From assembly GCA_028291845.1 (NCBI GenBank), contig JAQGNM010000081.1, forward strand, positions 1-5,563: DNA of 5,563 nucleotides, written 5' to 3'. The notes beneath the pieces were generated by a model. The model made no database searches, had not been told where the DNA came from, and worked only from the letters and a program-made list of their open reading frames with translations. Below, piece by piece: positions 1-5,348 of the stretch (positions within the stretch are counted from its first letter, which is position 1; the number at the start of each line of letters is the position of its first letter). Made by a program: the position numbers and the translations under genes. Source of the stretch: Massilia sp. (lineage in GTDB: Bacteria; Pseudomonadota; Gammaproteobacteria; Burkholderiales; Burkholderiaceae_D).

Positions 1-1
1 G

Positions 2-316
2 CGCCGCGCGCAGCCCGCCCGCCGCGGCAGCGCCGGCGGCCGGCTGGCCGGGCTGGCCGACCAGTTGTGCGCCTTTCCCGGCCACGTGCTGGTGGTGGCC
101 GGCGCCGACCCGGCCGTTGACATCAGCGGCGCTGCGTCATCCGAAGTCACCCAACTGCGCGCGCTGGTCGAACGCGCCGGCGCCGAACGACGGGTACAGA
201 TCGTCGACGGGGACAGCGGCGTGTCCGCGGACAGTGCGGAGGGCGCCGACGGCGAACGGCCCGACGCCGACGCCGGCTGCGTGGCCACCTGCGCCAGCTG
301 GATCGTCTCCTGGTGA
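2..316 (+). CDS. C-terminal fragment of an unrecognised protein
   Basis: This reading frame is open from the left edge to a TGA at 314-316, giving about 104 residues of the end of a longer protein; its start lies outside the window. Codon third positions are strongly G/C, as in the clear genes nearby, and this frame looks better than the overlapping frames on either strand. The visible part begins with an Arg/Ala/Gly-rich stretch, then a hydrophobic strand-like segment (HVLVVAGADPAVDIS), an apparent helix (TQLRALVERAGAE), an acidic Asp/Ala/Gly-rich low-complexity stretch, and a short Cys/Trp-containing tail (CVATCASWIVSW). I recognise no family or catalytic motif. It runs in the same direction as nadB but is separated from it by 95 bp containing stem-loops, so it is probably a separate transcription unit. 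The frame is moderately certain and the function is unknown. Confidence 0.5.
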   Translation, partial: RRAQPARRGSAGGRLAGLADQLCAFPGHVLVVAGADPAVDISGAASSEVTQLRALVERAGAERRVQIVDGDSGVSADSAEGADGERPDADAGCVATCASWIVSW

Positions 317-323
317 ACGCCAC

Positions 324-355
324 GGCGTGAACGCGTCACGCCCGGGCGCGCCCGG
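324..355 (+). terminator. Tandem GC-rich stem-loops after the upstream gene
   Basis: Starting 7 nt after the TGA at 314-316 there is a perfect 7-bp inverted repeat, GGCGTGA (324-330) and TCACGCC (336-342), with the 5-nt loop ACGCG. It abuts a second palindrome, CCGGG (342-346) and CCCGG (351-355), with a CGCG loop; the two share base 342. The position just after a stop codon fits transcription termination or 3'-end protection. No T-run follows, so this is not a canonical intrinsic terminator. In DNA this GC-rich, such stems can also arise by chance. Confidence 0.35.
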
Positions 356-381
356 CAAAGCACGGACAAATGGTCTATAGT
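353..381 (+). promoter_or_regulatory. Candidate nadB promoter
   Basis: TATAGT at 376-381 matches the sigma-70 -10 consensus at 5 of 6 positions and lies in a relatively A/T-rich patch of the intergenic region. No good -35 hexamer lies 16-18 bp upstream; the best is about 3 of 6. Initiation near 388 would give an untranslated leader of only about 24 nt before the nadB ATG. A TTGACA at 390-395 looks like a -35 element but would place the -10 on the start codon, so it is not favoured. The assignment rests on one hexamer and its position. Confidence 0.3.
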
Positions 382-411
382 GGTGCCTCTTGACAACCTC
401 ACTATGACACC

Positions 412-2037
412 ATGAAATTTGACGTCGCTATCGTCGGCAGCGGACTGGCCGGCCTGTCGGTTGCCCTGCACCTGGCGCAAACCCGCACAGTGGCCATCAT
501 TTCCAAGCGTGCACTGCTCGATGGCGCCAGCAACTGGGCGCAAGGCGGCATCGCCGCCGTGCTCGATTCCGGCGACAGCGTCGACGAACACGTCAACGAC
601 ACCCTGATCGCCGGCGGCGGCCTGTGCGACGAGGCGGCCACCCGCTATATCATCGAACACAGCCGCGAAGCCATCGAATGGCTGATCGAACAGGGCGTGC
701 CGTTTACCCGTGATCCCAGCGCCGAGATGGGCTTTCACCTGACCCGCGAGGGCGGCCACAGCCAGCGCCGCATCATCCACGCCGCCGACGCCACCGGCCA
801 CGCGGTGCAGGTCACGCTGGAAGAAAAGGTGCGCGCGCACCCGAACATCACGCTATTTGAACAGCACTGCGCGATCGACGTCATCAGCTCGGACAAACTG
901 GCGCCGGCGCCGAGCAATTCGGCCGCGCCGGCGCCTTCGACGCCGCGCTGCCTCGGCCTGTACGTACAGGATGAAAAAACCGGCCAGGTGCTGACCTTCG
1001 AAGCCGAGCACACGGTGCTGTGCACGGGCGGCGCCGGCAAGACCTACCTGTACACCACCAACCCGGACACCGCCACCGGCGACGGCATCGCCATGGCCTG
1101 GCGCGCCGGCTGCCGCGTGTCGAATATGGAATTCATCCAGTTCCACCCGACCTGCCTGTACCACCCGTTCGCCAAATCGTTTCTGATCACCGAAGCGATC
1201 CGCGGCGAGGGCGGCCTGCTGCTGCTGCCGCCGGAAGCCGGCGCGGCCGGCGGCACCCGCTTCATGCCGGCCCATGATGAGCGCGGCGAACTGGCGCCGC
1301 GCGACGTGGTGGCGCGCGCCATCGACTTCGAGATGAAAAAGCGCGGTATCGACTACGTCAACCTCGACATCAGCCACAAGTCGCCGGAATTCCTGATGGA
1401 GCACTTCCCCACCATCTATGCGCGCTGCCTGGAATACGGTATCGATATCACCAGGCAGCCGATTCCGGTGGTGCCCGCCGTGCACTTCACCTGCGGCGGC
1501 GTGGTGACCGATCTGGCCGGCCGCACCGACCTGGAAGGTTTATACGCGGTCGGCGAAACCGCCTGCACGGGCCTGCACGGCGCCAACCGCCTGGCCAGCA
1601 ATTCCCTGCTCGAGTGCCTGGTGATCGGCCGCGCCTGCGCCACTTTCATCGCCGGCCAGGAGCACATCGCCGTGCCGAGCCTGCCGCAGTGGGACGAAAG
1701 CCGCGTCACCAACGCCGACGAGGAGGTAGTCATCTCGCACAACTGGGACGAGCTGCGCCGCTTCATGTGGAACTACGTCGGCATCGTGCGCACCAACAAG
1801 CGCCTCGAGCGCGCCCAGCACCGCATCAACTTGCTGAAAGAAGAGATCGACGAGTACTACCGGCACTTCCGCATCACCCACGATTTGCTTGAGCTGCGCA
1901 ACCTGGTCGACGTGGCCGAACTGATCGTCAAGAGCGCGCTGACGCGCCGCGAAAGCCGCGGCCTGCATTTCAGCCGCGATTACCCTGCCACTTTACCGAA
2001 GGCGTTGCCGAGCATCCTCACGCCACCGCGCCGGTGA
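412..2037 (+). CDS. nadB: L-aspartate oxidase NadB
   Basis: This cytoplasmic FAD enzyme oxidises L-aspartate to iminoaspartate using oxygen or fumarate, the first step of de novo NAD synthesis. Its partner NadA is partly encoded at the right edge. The protein is 541 residues, against about 540 in E. coli. Visible motifs are the N-terminal dinucleotide fold VAIVGSGLAGLS (5-16), SNWAQGGIAAV (40-50), TREGGHSQRRIIHAADATG (111-129), GDGIAMAWRAGCRVSNMEF (223-241), QFHPT (243-247), APRDVVARAID (295-305), PAVHFTCGG (355-363) and GLHGANRLASNSLLECLV (387-404). E113, H245, R297, H358 and R393 correspond to the known active-site residues of the family. The C-terminal helical domain (NWDELRRFMW, RTNKRLERA, LLELRNLV, ESRGLHF) is complete. 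An Ala/Pro-rich insertion at about 164-179 comes from an 8-codon tandem repeat, and a small Ala/Gly-rich expansion lies at 273-281. The start is ATG 412 because the flavin fold begins at once; no clear Shine-Dalgarno precedes it. The transporter gene follows 16 nt downstream. Confidence 0.97.
   Translation: MKFDVAIVGSGLAGLSVALHLAQTRTVAIISKRALLDGASNWAQGGIAAVLDSGDSVDEHVNDTLIAGGGLCDEAATRYIIEHSREAIEWLIEQGVPFTRDPSAEMGFHLTREGGHSQRRIIHAADATGHAVQVTLEEKVRAHPNITLFEQHCAIDVISSDKLAPAPSNSAAPAPSTPRCLGLYVQDEKTGQVLTFEAEHTVLCTGGAGKTYLYTTNPDTATGDGIAMAWRAGCRVSNMEFIQFHPTCLYHPFAKSFLITEAIRGEGGLLLLPPEAGAAGGTRFMPAHDERGELAPRDVVARAIDFEMKKRGIDYVNLDISHKSPEFLMEHFPTIYARCLEYGIDITRQPIPVVPAVHFTCGGVVTDLAGRTDLEGLYAVGETACTGLHGANRLASNSLLECLVIGRACATFIAGQEHIAVPSLPQWDESRVTNADEEVVISHNWDELRRFMWNYVGIVRTNKRLERAQHRINLLKEEIDEYYRHFRITHDLLELRNLVDVAELIVKSALTRRESRGLHFSRDYPATLPKALPSILTPPRR
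901..948 (+). repeat. 24-bp tandem repeat inside nadB
   Basis: Two adjacent 24-bp units (901-924 and 925-948) both begin with GCGCCGGCGCC and stay in frame. They encode APAPSNSA followed by APAPSTPR, residues 164-179 of NadB. The first 11 bases of each unit are identical and the remainders have diverged. The repeat lies where E. coli NadB has only a short turn between the strand ending in VISSDKL and the following LGLYV segment, so it looks like a tolerated surface-loop expansion. Confidence 0.6.
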
Positions 2038-2053
2038 GCCGGGGCGTCGTAGC

Positions 2054-2983
2054 GTGACCGCCCGTAAGCTGACGGCGTCGACCGCCCTGCTGCTCACGGT
2101 GCCGCCCCTGCTATGGGCCGGCAACGCCATCGTCGGCCGCCTGGTGCGCGAGGCGGTGCCGCCTATGACGCTCAATTTGCTGCGCTGGAGCCTGGCCCTG
2201 TTGATCCTGCTGCCGCTGGGGCGTGCCGTCCTGCGCCCCGGCAGCGGCTTGCTGGCCGACTGGCGCCGCTACAGTCTGTTGGGCCTGCTCGGGGTGGGCC
2301 TCTACAACGCGCTGCAATACCTGGCCCTGCAAAGCTCGACGCCGATCAACGTCACCCTGGTCGCCGCCGGCATGCCGGTGTGGATGATGGTTGTCGGCGC
2401 CCTGTTCTTCAAGGCGCCGTTGCGGCGCCGCCAGGTCACCGGCGCCGTCCTGTCGATCCTGGGCGTGGTGCTGGTGCTCTCGCGCGGCGACTTGCGGCAA
2501 CTGCTCGCCCTGCGCCTGGTCGTCGGCGACCTGTACATGGTGCTGGCGACGATCTGCTGGTCGTTCTACAGCTGGCTTCTGATGCAGCCGAAGGACCGCC
2601 CGCAGGTGCGCGCCGACTGGGCGGCGTTCTTGCTGGCGCAGGTGATGTACGGGGTGCTGTGGTCGGGCGCGCTGGCCGCCGGCGAATGGGCCGTGGCCCC
2701 GCGTCACATCGACTGGAGCTGGCAGCTCGCGGCCGTGCTCGCCTTTGTGGCGGTCGGCCCGGCGGTGATGGCAATGAGATGCTGGGGCGCCGGTGTGCAG
2801 CGCGCCGGTCCCACGGTGGCGGCGTTTTTCAGCAACCTGACGCCGCTGTTCGCCGCGCTGATGTCGCTGGCCTTCCTGCACGAGGCGCCGCACTTGTACC
2901 ATTTGGCGGCCTTTGCGCTGATCGTCGGCGGCATCGCCTGGTCGAGTGTCCCGAGTCCGGCGGCGGGTCCATCGACCAGGTGA
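2054..2983 (+). CDS. EamA/DMT-superfamily inner-membrane transporter
   Basis: This is a 309-residue integral membrane protein of the drug/metabolite transporter type. Members export metabolites, amino acids or toxic compounds, but sequence alone does not give the substrate. About ten hydrophobic helices can be placed, near residues 8-27, 37-56, 73-92, 97-119, 126-143, 155-175, 188-208, 222-242, 250-275 and 280-298, matching the family's two five-helix EamA repeats. Typical features are PPLLWAGNAIVGR in helix 1, LNLLRWSLALLILLPL in helix 2, ALQSSTPINVTLVAAGMPVW across helices 3-4, and GPTVAAFFSNLTPLFAALM with an HEAP loop in the second repeat. The start is a GTG at 2054, preceded by a G-rich stretch at 2041-2044, giving a short positively charged N-terminus (MTARK). 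It begins 16 nt after nadB stops, so the two are probably co-transcribed. A link to NAD precursors is only suggested by position. Confidence 0.9.
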   Translation: MTARKLTASTALLLTVPPLLWAGNAIVGRLVREAVPPMTLNLLRWSLALLILLPLGRAVLRPGSGLLADWRRYSLLGLLGVGLYNALQYLALQSSTPINVTLVAAGMPVWMMVVGALFFKAPLRRRQVTGAVLSILGVVLVLSRGDLRQLLALRLVVGDLYMVLATICWSFYSWLLMQPKDRPQVRADWAAFLLAQVMYGVLWSGALAAGEWAVAPRHIDWSWQLAAVLAFVAVGPAVMAMRCWGAGVQRAGPTVAAFFSNLTPLFAALMSLAFLHEAPHLYHLAAFALIVGGIAWSSVPSPAAGPSTR

Positions 2984-3057
2984 GGCCGGACTGCGACGCA
3001 TGTGTATCCTTTCTGTTAGATTGGAGAAATACGAATCCAGGGCCGTTTTTAAACCAG

Positions 3058-3924
3058 ATGCAATTATTTGACACGGAAGTCGACACGGACATCGATACCG
3101 CGGGCGCGCAGCTGGCCGACTTCTTCGCTGCCAGACGCCGTATCCTGGTGCTGTCCGGCGCCGGCATCAGCACCGCTTCCGGTATTCCCGACTACCGCGG
3201 CCGCGATGGCGTGCGCCGCGGTAAGGCGCCGGTGCAGGGGCCGGAGTTTCGCAAGTTCGAGGCGGTGCGCAAGCGCTACTGGGCCAGGAGCATGATCGGC
3301 TACGCCACCATGGCGCGCGCCGTGCCGAATGGCGCTCACTTGGCGCTGGCGCAATTACAGGCCGCTGGCCGCATCGCGCCTTTGATCACGCAAAACGTCG
3401 ACGGCCTGCACCAGCAGGCCGGCAGCGGCGGCGTGCTCGAACTGCACGGCTCGATCCATCGGGTAGTGTGCCTCGACTGCCACGCACAATTTTCGCGGGC
3501 GGCGGTGCAGGCGATGCTGGCCGCGCTCAATCCCGATCACGGCGGCGCAACGGCACTAGCTGCAGTAGCTGCCCCGGACGGCGACGCCCACGTCGAGCCG
3601 GACGACCTGGCGCGCTTCGTCGTGCCGGCCTGTCCCCACTGCGGCGGCACCTTCAAGCCCGACGTGGTGTTTTTCGGCGACGGCGTGGCCGCCGCCACCA
3701 CCCTGGAGGCGGTGCGCCGGGTGGAACAAGCGGACGCCTTGCTGGTGGTGGGCTCGTCGCTGATGGTGTTTTCCGGCTTTCGGTTTTGCCGCATGGCCGC
3801 CGCCGCCGGCAAGCCGGTCGCCGCCATCAACCTGGGCATCACCCGCGCCGACGATATGCTGGCCTTGAAGATCGACGCTTCGGCGGAACAGCTGCTGCCG
3901 CTGGTGGCGGCGCACTACGAGTAG
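3058..3924 (+). CDS. SIR2-family NAD-dependent protein deacylase, class II (SIRT4-like)
   Basis: Sirtuins remove acyl groups from lysines using NAD+, releasing nicotinamide and O-acyl-ADP-ribose; some class II members also show lipoamidase or ADP-ribosyltransferase activity. This 288-residue protein is predicted to be cytoplasmic. The NAD-binding loop is GAGISTASGIPDYRG (34-48), then KRYWARSMIGY (72-82), TQNVDGLHQQAG (111-122) and LELHGS (127-132) with catalytic H130. Zinc ligands appear to be C138/C141 (CLDC) and C192/C195 (CPHC), followed by KPDVVFFGD (200-208), GSSLMVFSG (232-240) and INLG (257-260). The RYWARS, PDGD and LVVGSSLMV signatures favour class II over CobB/class III. FFGD stands where FFGE is usual, a conservative change. 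ATG 3058 is chosen because no other good in-frame start lies close and the Rossmann fold begins about 28 residues later; no clear ribosome site precedes it. It lies 74 bp after the transporter gene and 5 bp before the lipocalin gene. Confidence 0.95.
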   Translation: MQLFDTEVDTDIDTAGAQLADFFAARRRILVLSGAGISTASGIPDYRGRDGVRRGKAPVQGPEFRKFEAVRKRYWARSMIGYATMARAVPNGAHLALAQLQAAGRIAPLITQNVDGLHQQAGSGGVLELHGSIHRVVCLDCHAQFSRAAVQAMLAALNPDHGGATALAAVAAPDGDAHVEPDDLARFVVPACPHCGGTFKPDVVFFGDGVAAATTLEAVRRVEQADALLVVGSSLMVFSGFRFCRMAAAAGKPVAAINLGITRADDMLALKIDASAEQLLPLVAAHYE

Positions 3925-3929
3925 CGAGC

Positions 3930-4463
3930 ATGAAAATCTTGTGGACCTTGCCGGGCGCTGGTGCGCTCGCCGCTTGCGCGCTGCTTGGCTGCGTATCCAA
4001 ACCGGCCAATATCGAGGCAGTCACCCCATTTAATGGCGAGCAATACCTCGGCAAGTGGTACGAAGTCGCCCGCCTCGACCACCGCTTCGAACGGGGCCTG
4101 TCGCACGTCACGGCCGACTACAGCATGCGCCCGGACGGCGGCATCAGGGTGATCAACCGCGGTTACGACGGCGAGAAAAAGCAATGGAAGCAGGCCGAGG
4201 GCAAGGCCTATTTTGTCGAGAAGCCCGACACCGCCTATCTGAAGGTGTCGTTCTTCGGGCCGTTTTATGGCGCCTATATCGTCTTCGACCTCGATCCGCA
4301 GTACCGCACCTCGATGGTCAGTGGGCCGGATAATTCGTACTTGTGGATCTTGTCGCGCACGCCCGGCATCGAGCCGGCGCAAAAGGCGCGGCTGGTGGAA
4401 AAGGCGAAGCGATCGGGCTATCCGACCGAGAAGTTGATCTGGGTGGATCAGACGAAAGTCTGA
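3930..4463 (+). CDS. blc: Blc-type outer-membrane lipocalin lipoprotein
   Basis: Bacterial lipocalins of the Blc family are lipid-anchored eight-stranded beta-barrels that bind fatty acids or lysophospholipids and are linked to envelope stress and membrane maintenance. The 177-residue product (about the same as E. coli Blc) has an N-terminal signal peptide. C21 in ALLGC is the likely lipidation site and C16 in ALAAC is an alternative. Val at +2 after C21 is not the Asp that retains lipoproteins in the inner membrane, so outer-membrane sorting is expected. Family signatures are YLGKWYEVARLDHRFERGL (39-57), including the GxW motif at 41-43, VINRGY (74-79), EGKAYF (90-95), KVSFFGPFYGAYIV (105-118) and YLWILSRTP (137-145), all very close to E. 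coli Blc as I remember it. ATG 3930 lies 5 nt after the deacylase stop, implying co-transcription. The last codons and stop lie inside a strong hairpin. Confidence 0.95.
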   Translation: MKILWTLPGAGALAACALLGCVSKPANIEAVTPFNGEQYLGKWYEVARLDHRFERGLSHVTADYSMRPDGGIRVINRGYDGEKKQWKQAEGKAYFVEKPDTAYLKVSFFGPFYGAYIVFDLDPQYRTSMVSGPDNSYLWILSRTPGIEPAQKARLVEKAKRSGYPTEKLIWVDQTKV

Positions 4464-4470
4464 TCCACCC
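4441..4470. terminator. Perfect hairpin at the convergent lipocalin/nadC junction
   Basis: The arms GGGTGGATCAGAC (4441-4453) and GTCTGATCCACCC (4458-4470) pair perfectly over 13 bp with a GAAA loop (4454-4457), a stable GNRA tetraloop when read on the + strand. The structure includes the last seven lipocalin codons and its TGA (4461-4463), and it ends 11 bp short of the nadC stop. It is well placed to stop transcription from both sides of the 18-bp gap. There is no T-run on either side, so it may instead act with Rho or protect mRNA 3' ends. A weak 4-bp stem (4469-4472 with 4477-4480) partly overlaps it. Confidence 0.65.
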
Positions 4471-4481
4471 CGGCTTCGGGT

Positions 4482-5348
4482 CTAGTCGACGATACGCAAG
4501 GAGTAATCGGTCGCCTTGACATCCTTCGTCAAGCCGCCAACCGAGATGCGGTCGACGCCGGTCTCGGCGATCGCCCGCACCGACTCCATGGTCACTCCGC
4601 CCGACGCTTCCAGCAGCGCCCTGCCGGCGTTGAGATTGACCGCTTCGCGCATTTGCGCCAGCTCGAAATTATCGAGCAGCACCGACACCGCGCCGCAGGC
4701 CAGCGCTTCCGACAACTGCGCCAGGGTCTCCACTTCGATCTGCACCGGTTTGCCGGAGTTCAGGGCCGCGGCCGCCGCCAGCGCCTGGCCGACCCCGCCG
4801 GCCGCGGCGATATGGTTTTCCTTGATCAGGATGCCGTCGAACAGCGCCATGCGCTGGTTTTTGCCGCCGCCGACGCGCACCGCGTACTTTTGCGCCTGGC
4901 GCAGGCCCGGCAAGGTCTTGCGGGTGTCGAGGATGGCCGCGCTGGTGCCCGCGACGACATCGACGAAGCGCCGGGTGGCGCTGGCCACGCCCGACAGCAG
5001 CTGCAGGAAATTGAGCGCGGCGCGTTCGGCGGTGAGCAGCGCCCGCGGGGCCGCTTCGATGGTGCAGACCACGCTGCCGGCCGCCATCAAGTCGCCCTCG
5101 GCGTAGTTCCACGTCACTTGGGTAGCCTGGTCGAGCGCCTGCATGACGCCGTCGAACCACGGCGCGCCGCACAGCACCGCGTCCTCGCGCACGATCACGC
5201 GGGCGCGCACGCGGGTGTCGTTCGGCACCAGCAGGCCGGTCAGGTCGCCGCTGCCGACGTCTTCCAGCAGCGCGGCCAGGATGTTTGCCTCGAATGCGGA
5301 CTGCAGCGCGGCGTCGAATTCGTTATATGGATTAACCAGGTTGCTCAT
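4482..5348 (-). CDS. nadC: Nicotinate-nucleotide pyrophosphorylase (carboxylating) NadC
   Basis: This cytoplasmic enzyme (quinolinate phosphoribosyltransferase) turns quinolinate and PRPP into nicotinate mononucleotide, CO2 and pyrophosphate, the third step of the pathway that begins with NadB and NadA. The 288-residue product is near the usual length (E. coli about 297). The N-terminal domain includes LLEDVGSGDLTG (27-38) and VIVREDAVLCG (51-61). The barrel carries LLTAERAALNFLQLLSGVAS (104-123), LDTRKTLPGLRQAQKYAV (140-157), GGGKNQR (160-166), LIKENHI (174-180), VEVETL-type (205-209), LLDNFE (224-229), LEASGGV (246-252) and TGVDRISVGGLT (263-274). R143, K144, R166 and K176 match the substrate-binding set. 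Position 165 is Gln where E. coli and the M. tuberculosis enzyme have His. ATG at 5348-5346 is preceded by AGGAG and overlaps the nadA TGA as ATGA, which decides the start against a longer open frame upstream. Confidence 0.97.
   Translation of the reverse strand: MSNLVNPYNEFDAALQSAFEANILAALLEDVGSGDLTGLLVPNDTRVRARVIVREDAVLCGAPWFDGVMQALDQATQVTWNYAEGDLMAAGSVVCTIEAAPRALLTAERAALNFLQLLSGVASATRRFVDVVAGTSAAILDTRKTLPGLRQAQKYAVRVGGGKNQRMALFDGILIKENHIAAAGGVGQALAAAAALNSGKPVQIEVETLAQLSEALACGAVSVLLDNFELAQMREAVNLNAGRALLEASGGVTMESVRAIAETGVDRISVGGLTKDVKATDYSLRIVD

Noticed and set aside
390..395. Perfect TTGACA as a -35 element for nadB.
   Set aside because: A 17-bp spacer would put the -10 on the nadB start codon, so it cannot drive the annotated gene; probably chance.
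853..1485. A 210-residue - strand frame opposite nadB.
   Set aside because: It is antisense to the most conserved part of nadB and has a repetitive Ala/Gly/Val/Arg composition typical of a shadow frame.
2111..3001. A 296-residue - strand frame opposite the transporter.
   Set aside because: Its composition (Gln, Arg and His-rich, no hydrophobic core) is what a GC-rich gene gives when read backwards; no motif is visible.
2113..3057. Open frame upstream of and in phase with the sirtuin, making a 603-residue protein.
   Set aside because: It covers the transporter gene in a shifted frame and reads as Arg/Gly/Ala-rich shadow sequence. The transporter frame has ten clear membrane helices and the sirtuin aligns from ATG 3058.
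3468..3929. Upstream extension of the lipocalin frame into the sirtuin gene.
   Set aside because: The extension is an Arg/Gly-rich shadow. The true start at 3930 gives a proper lipoprotein signal peptide and the usual Blc length.
4516..5106. A 196-residue + strand frame opposite nadC.
   Set aside because: It is Ser/Ala/Pro-rich antisense sequence with no recognisable fold, and nadC on the other strand is certain.
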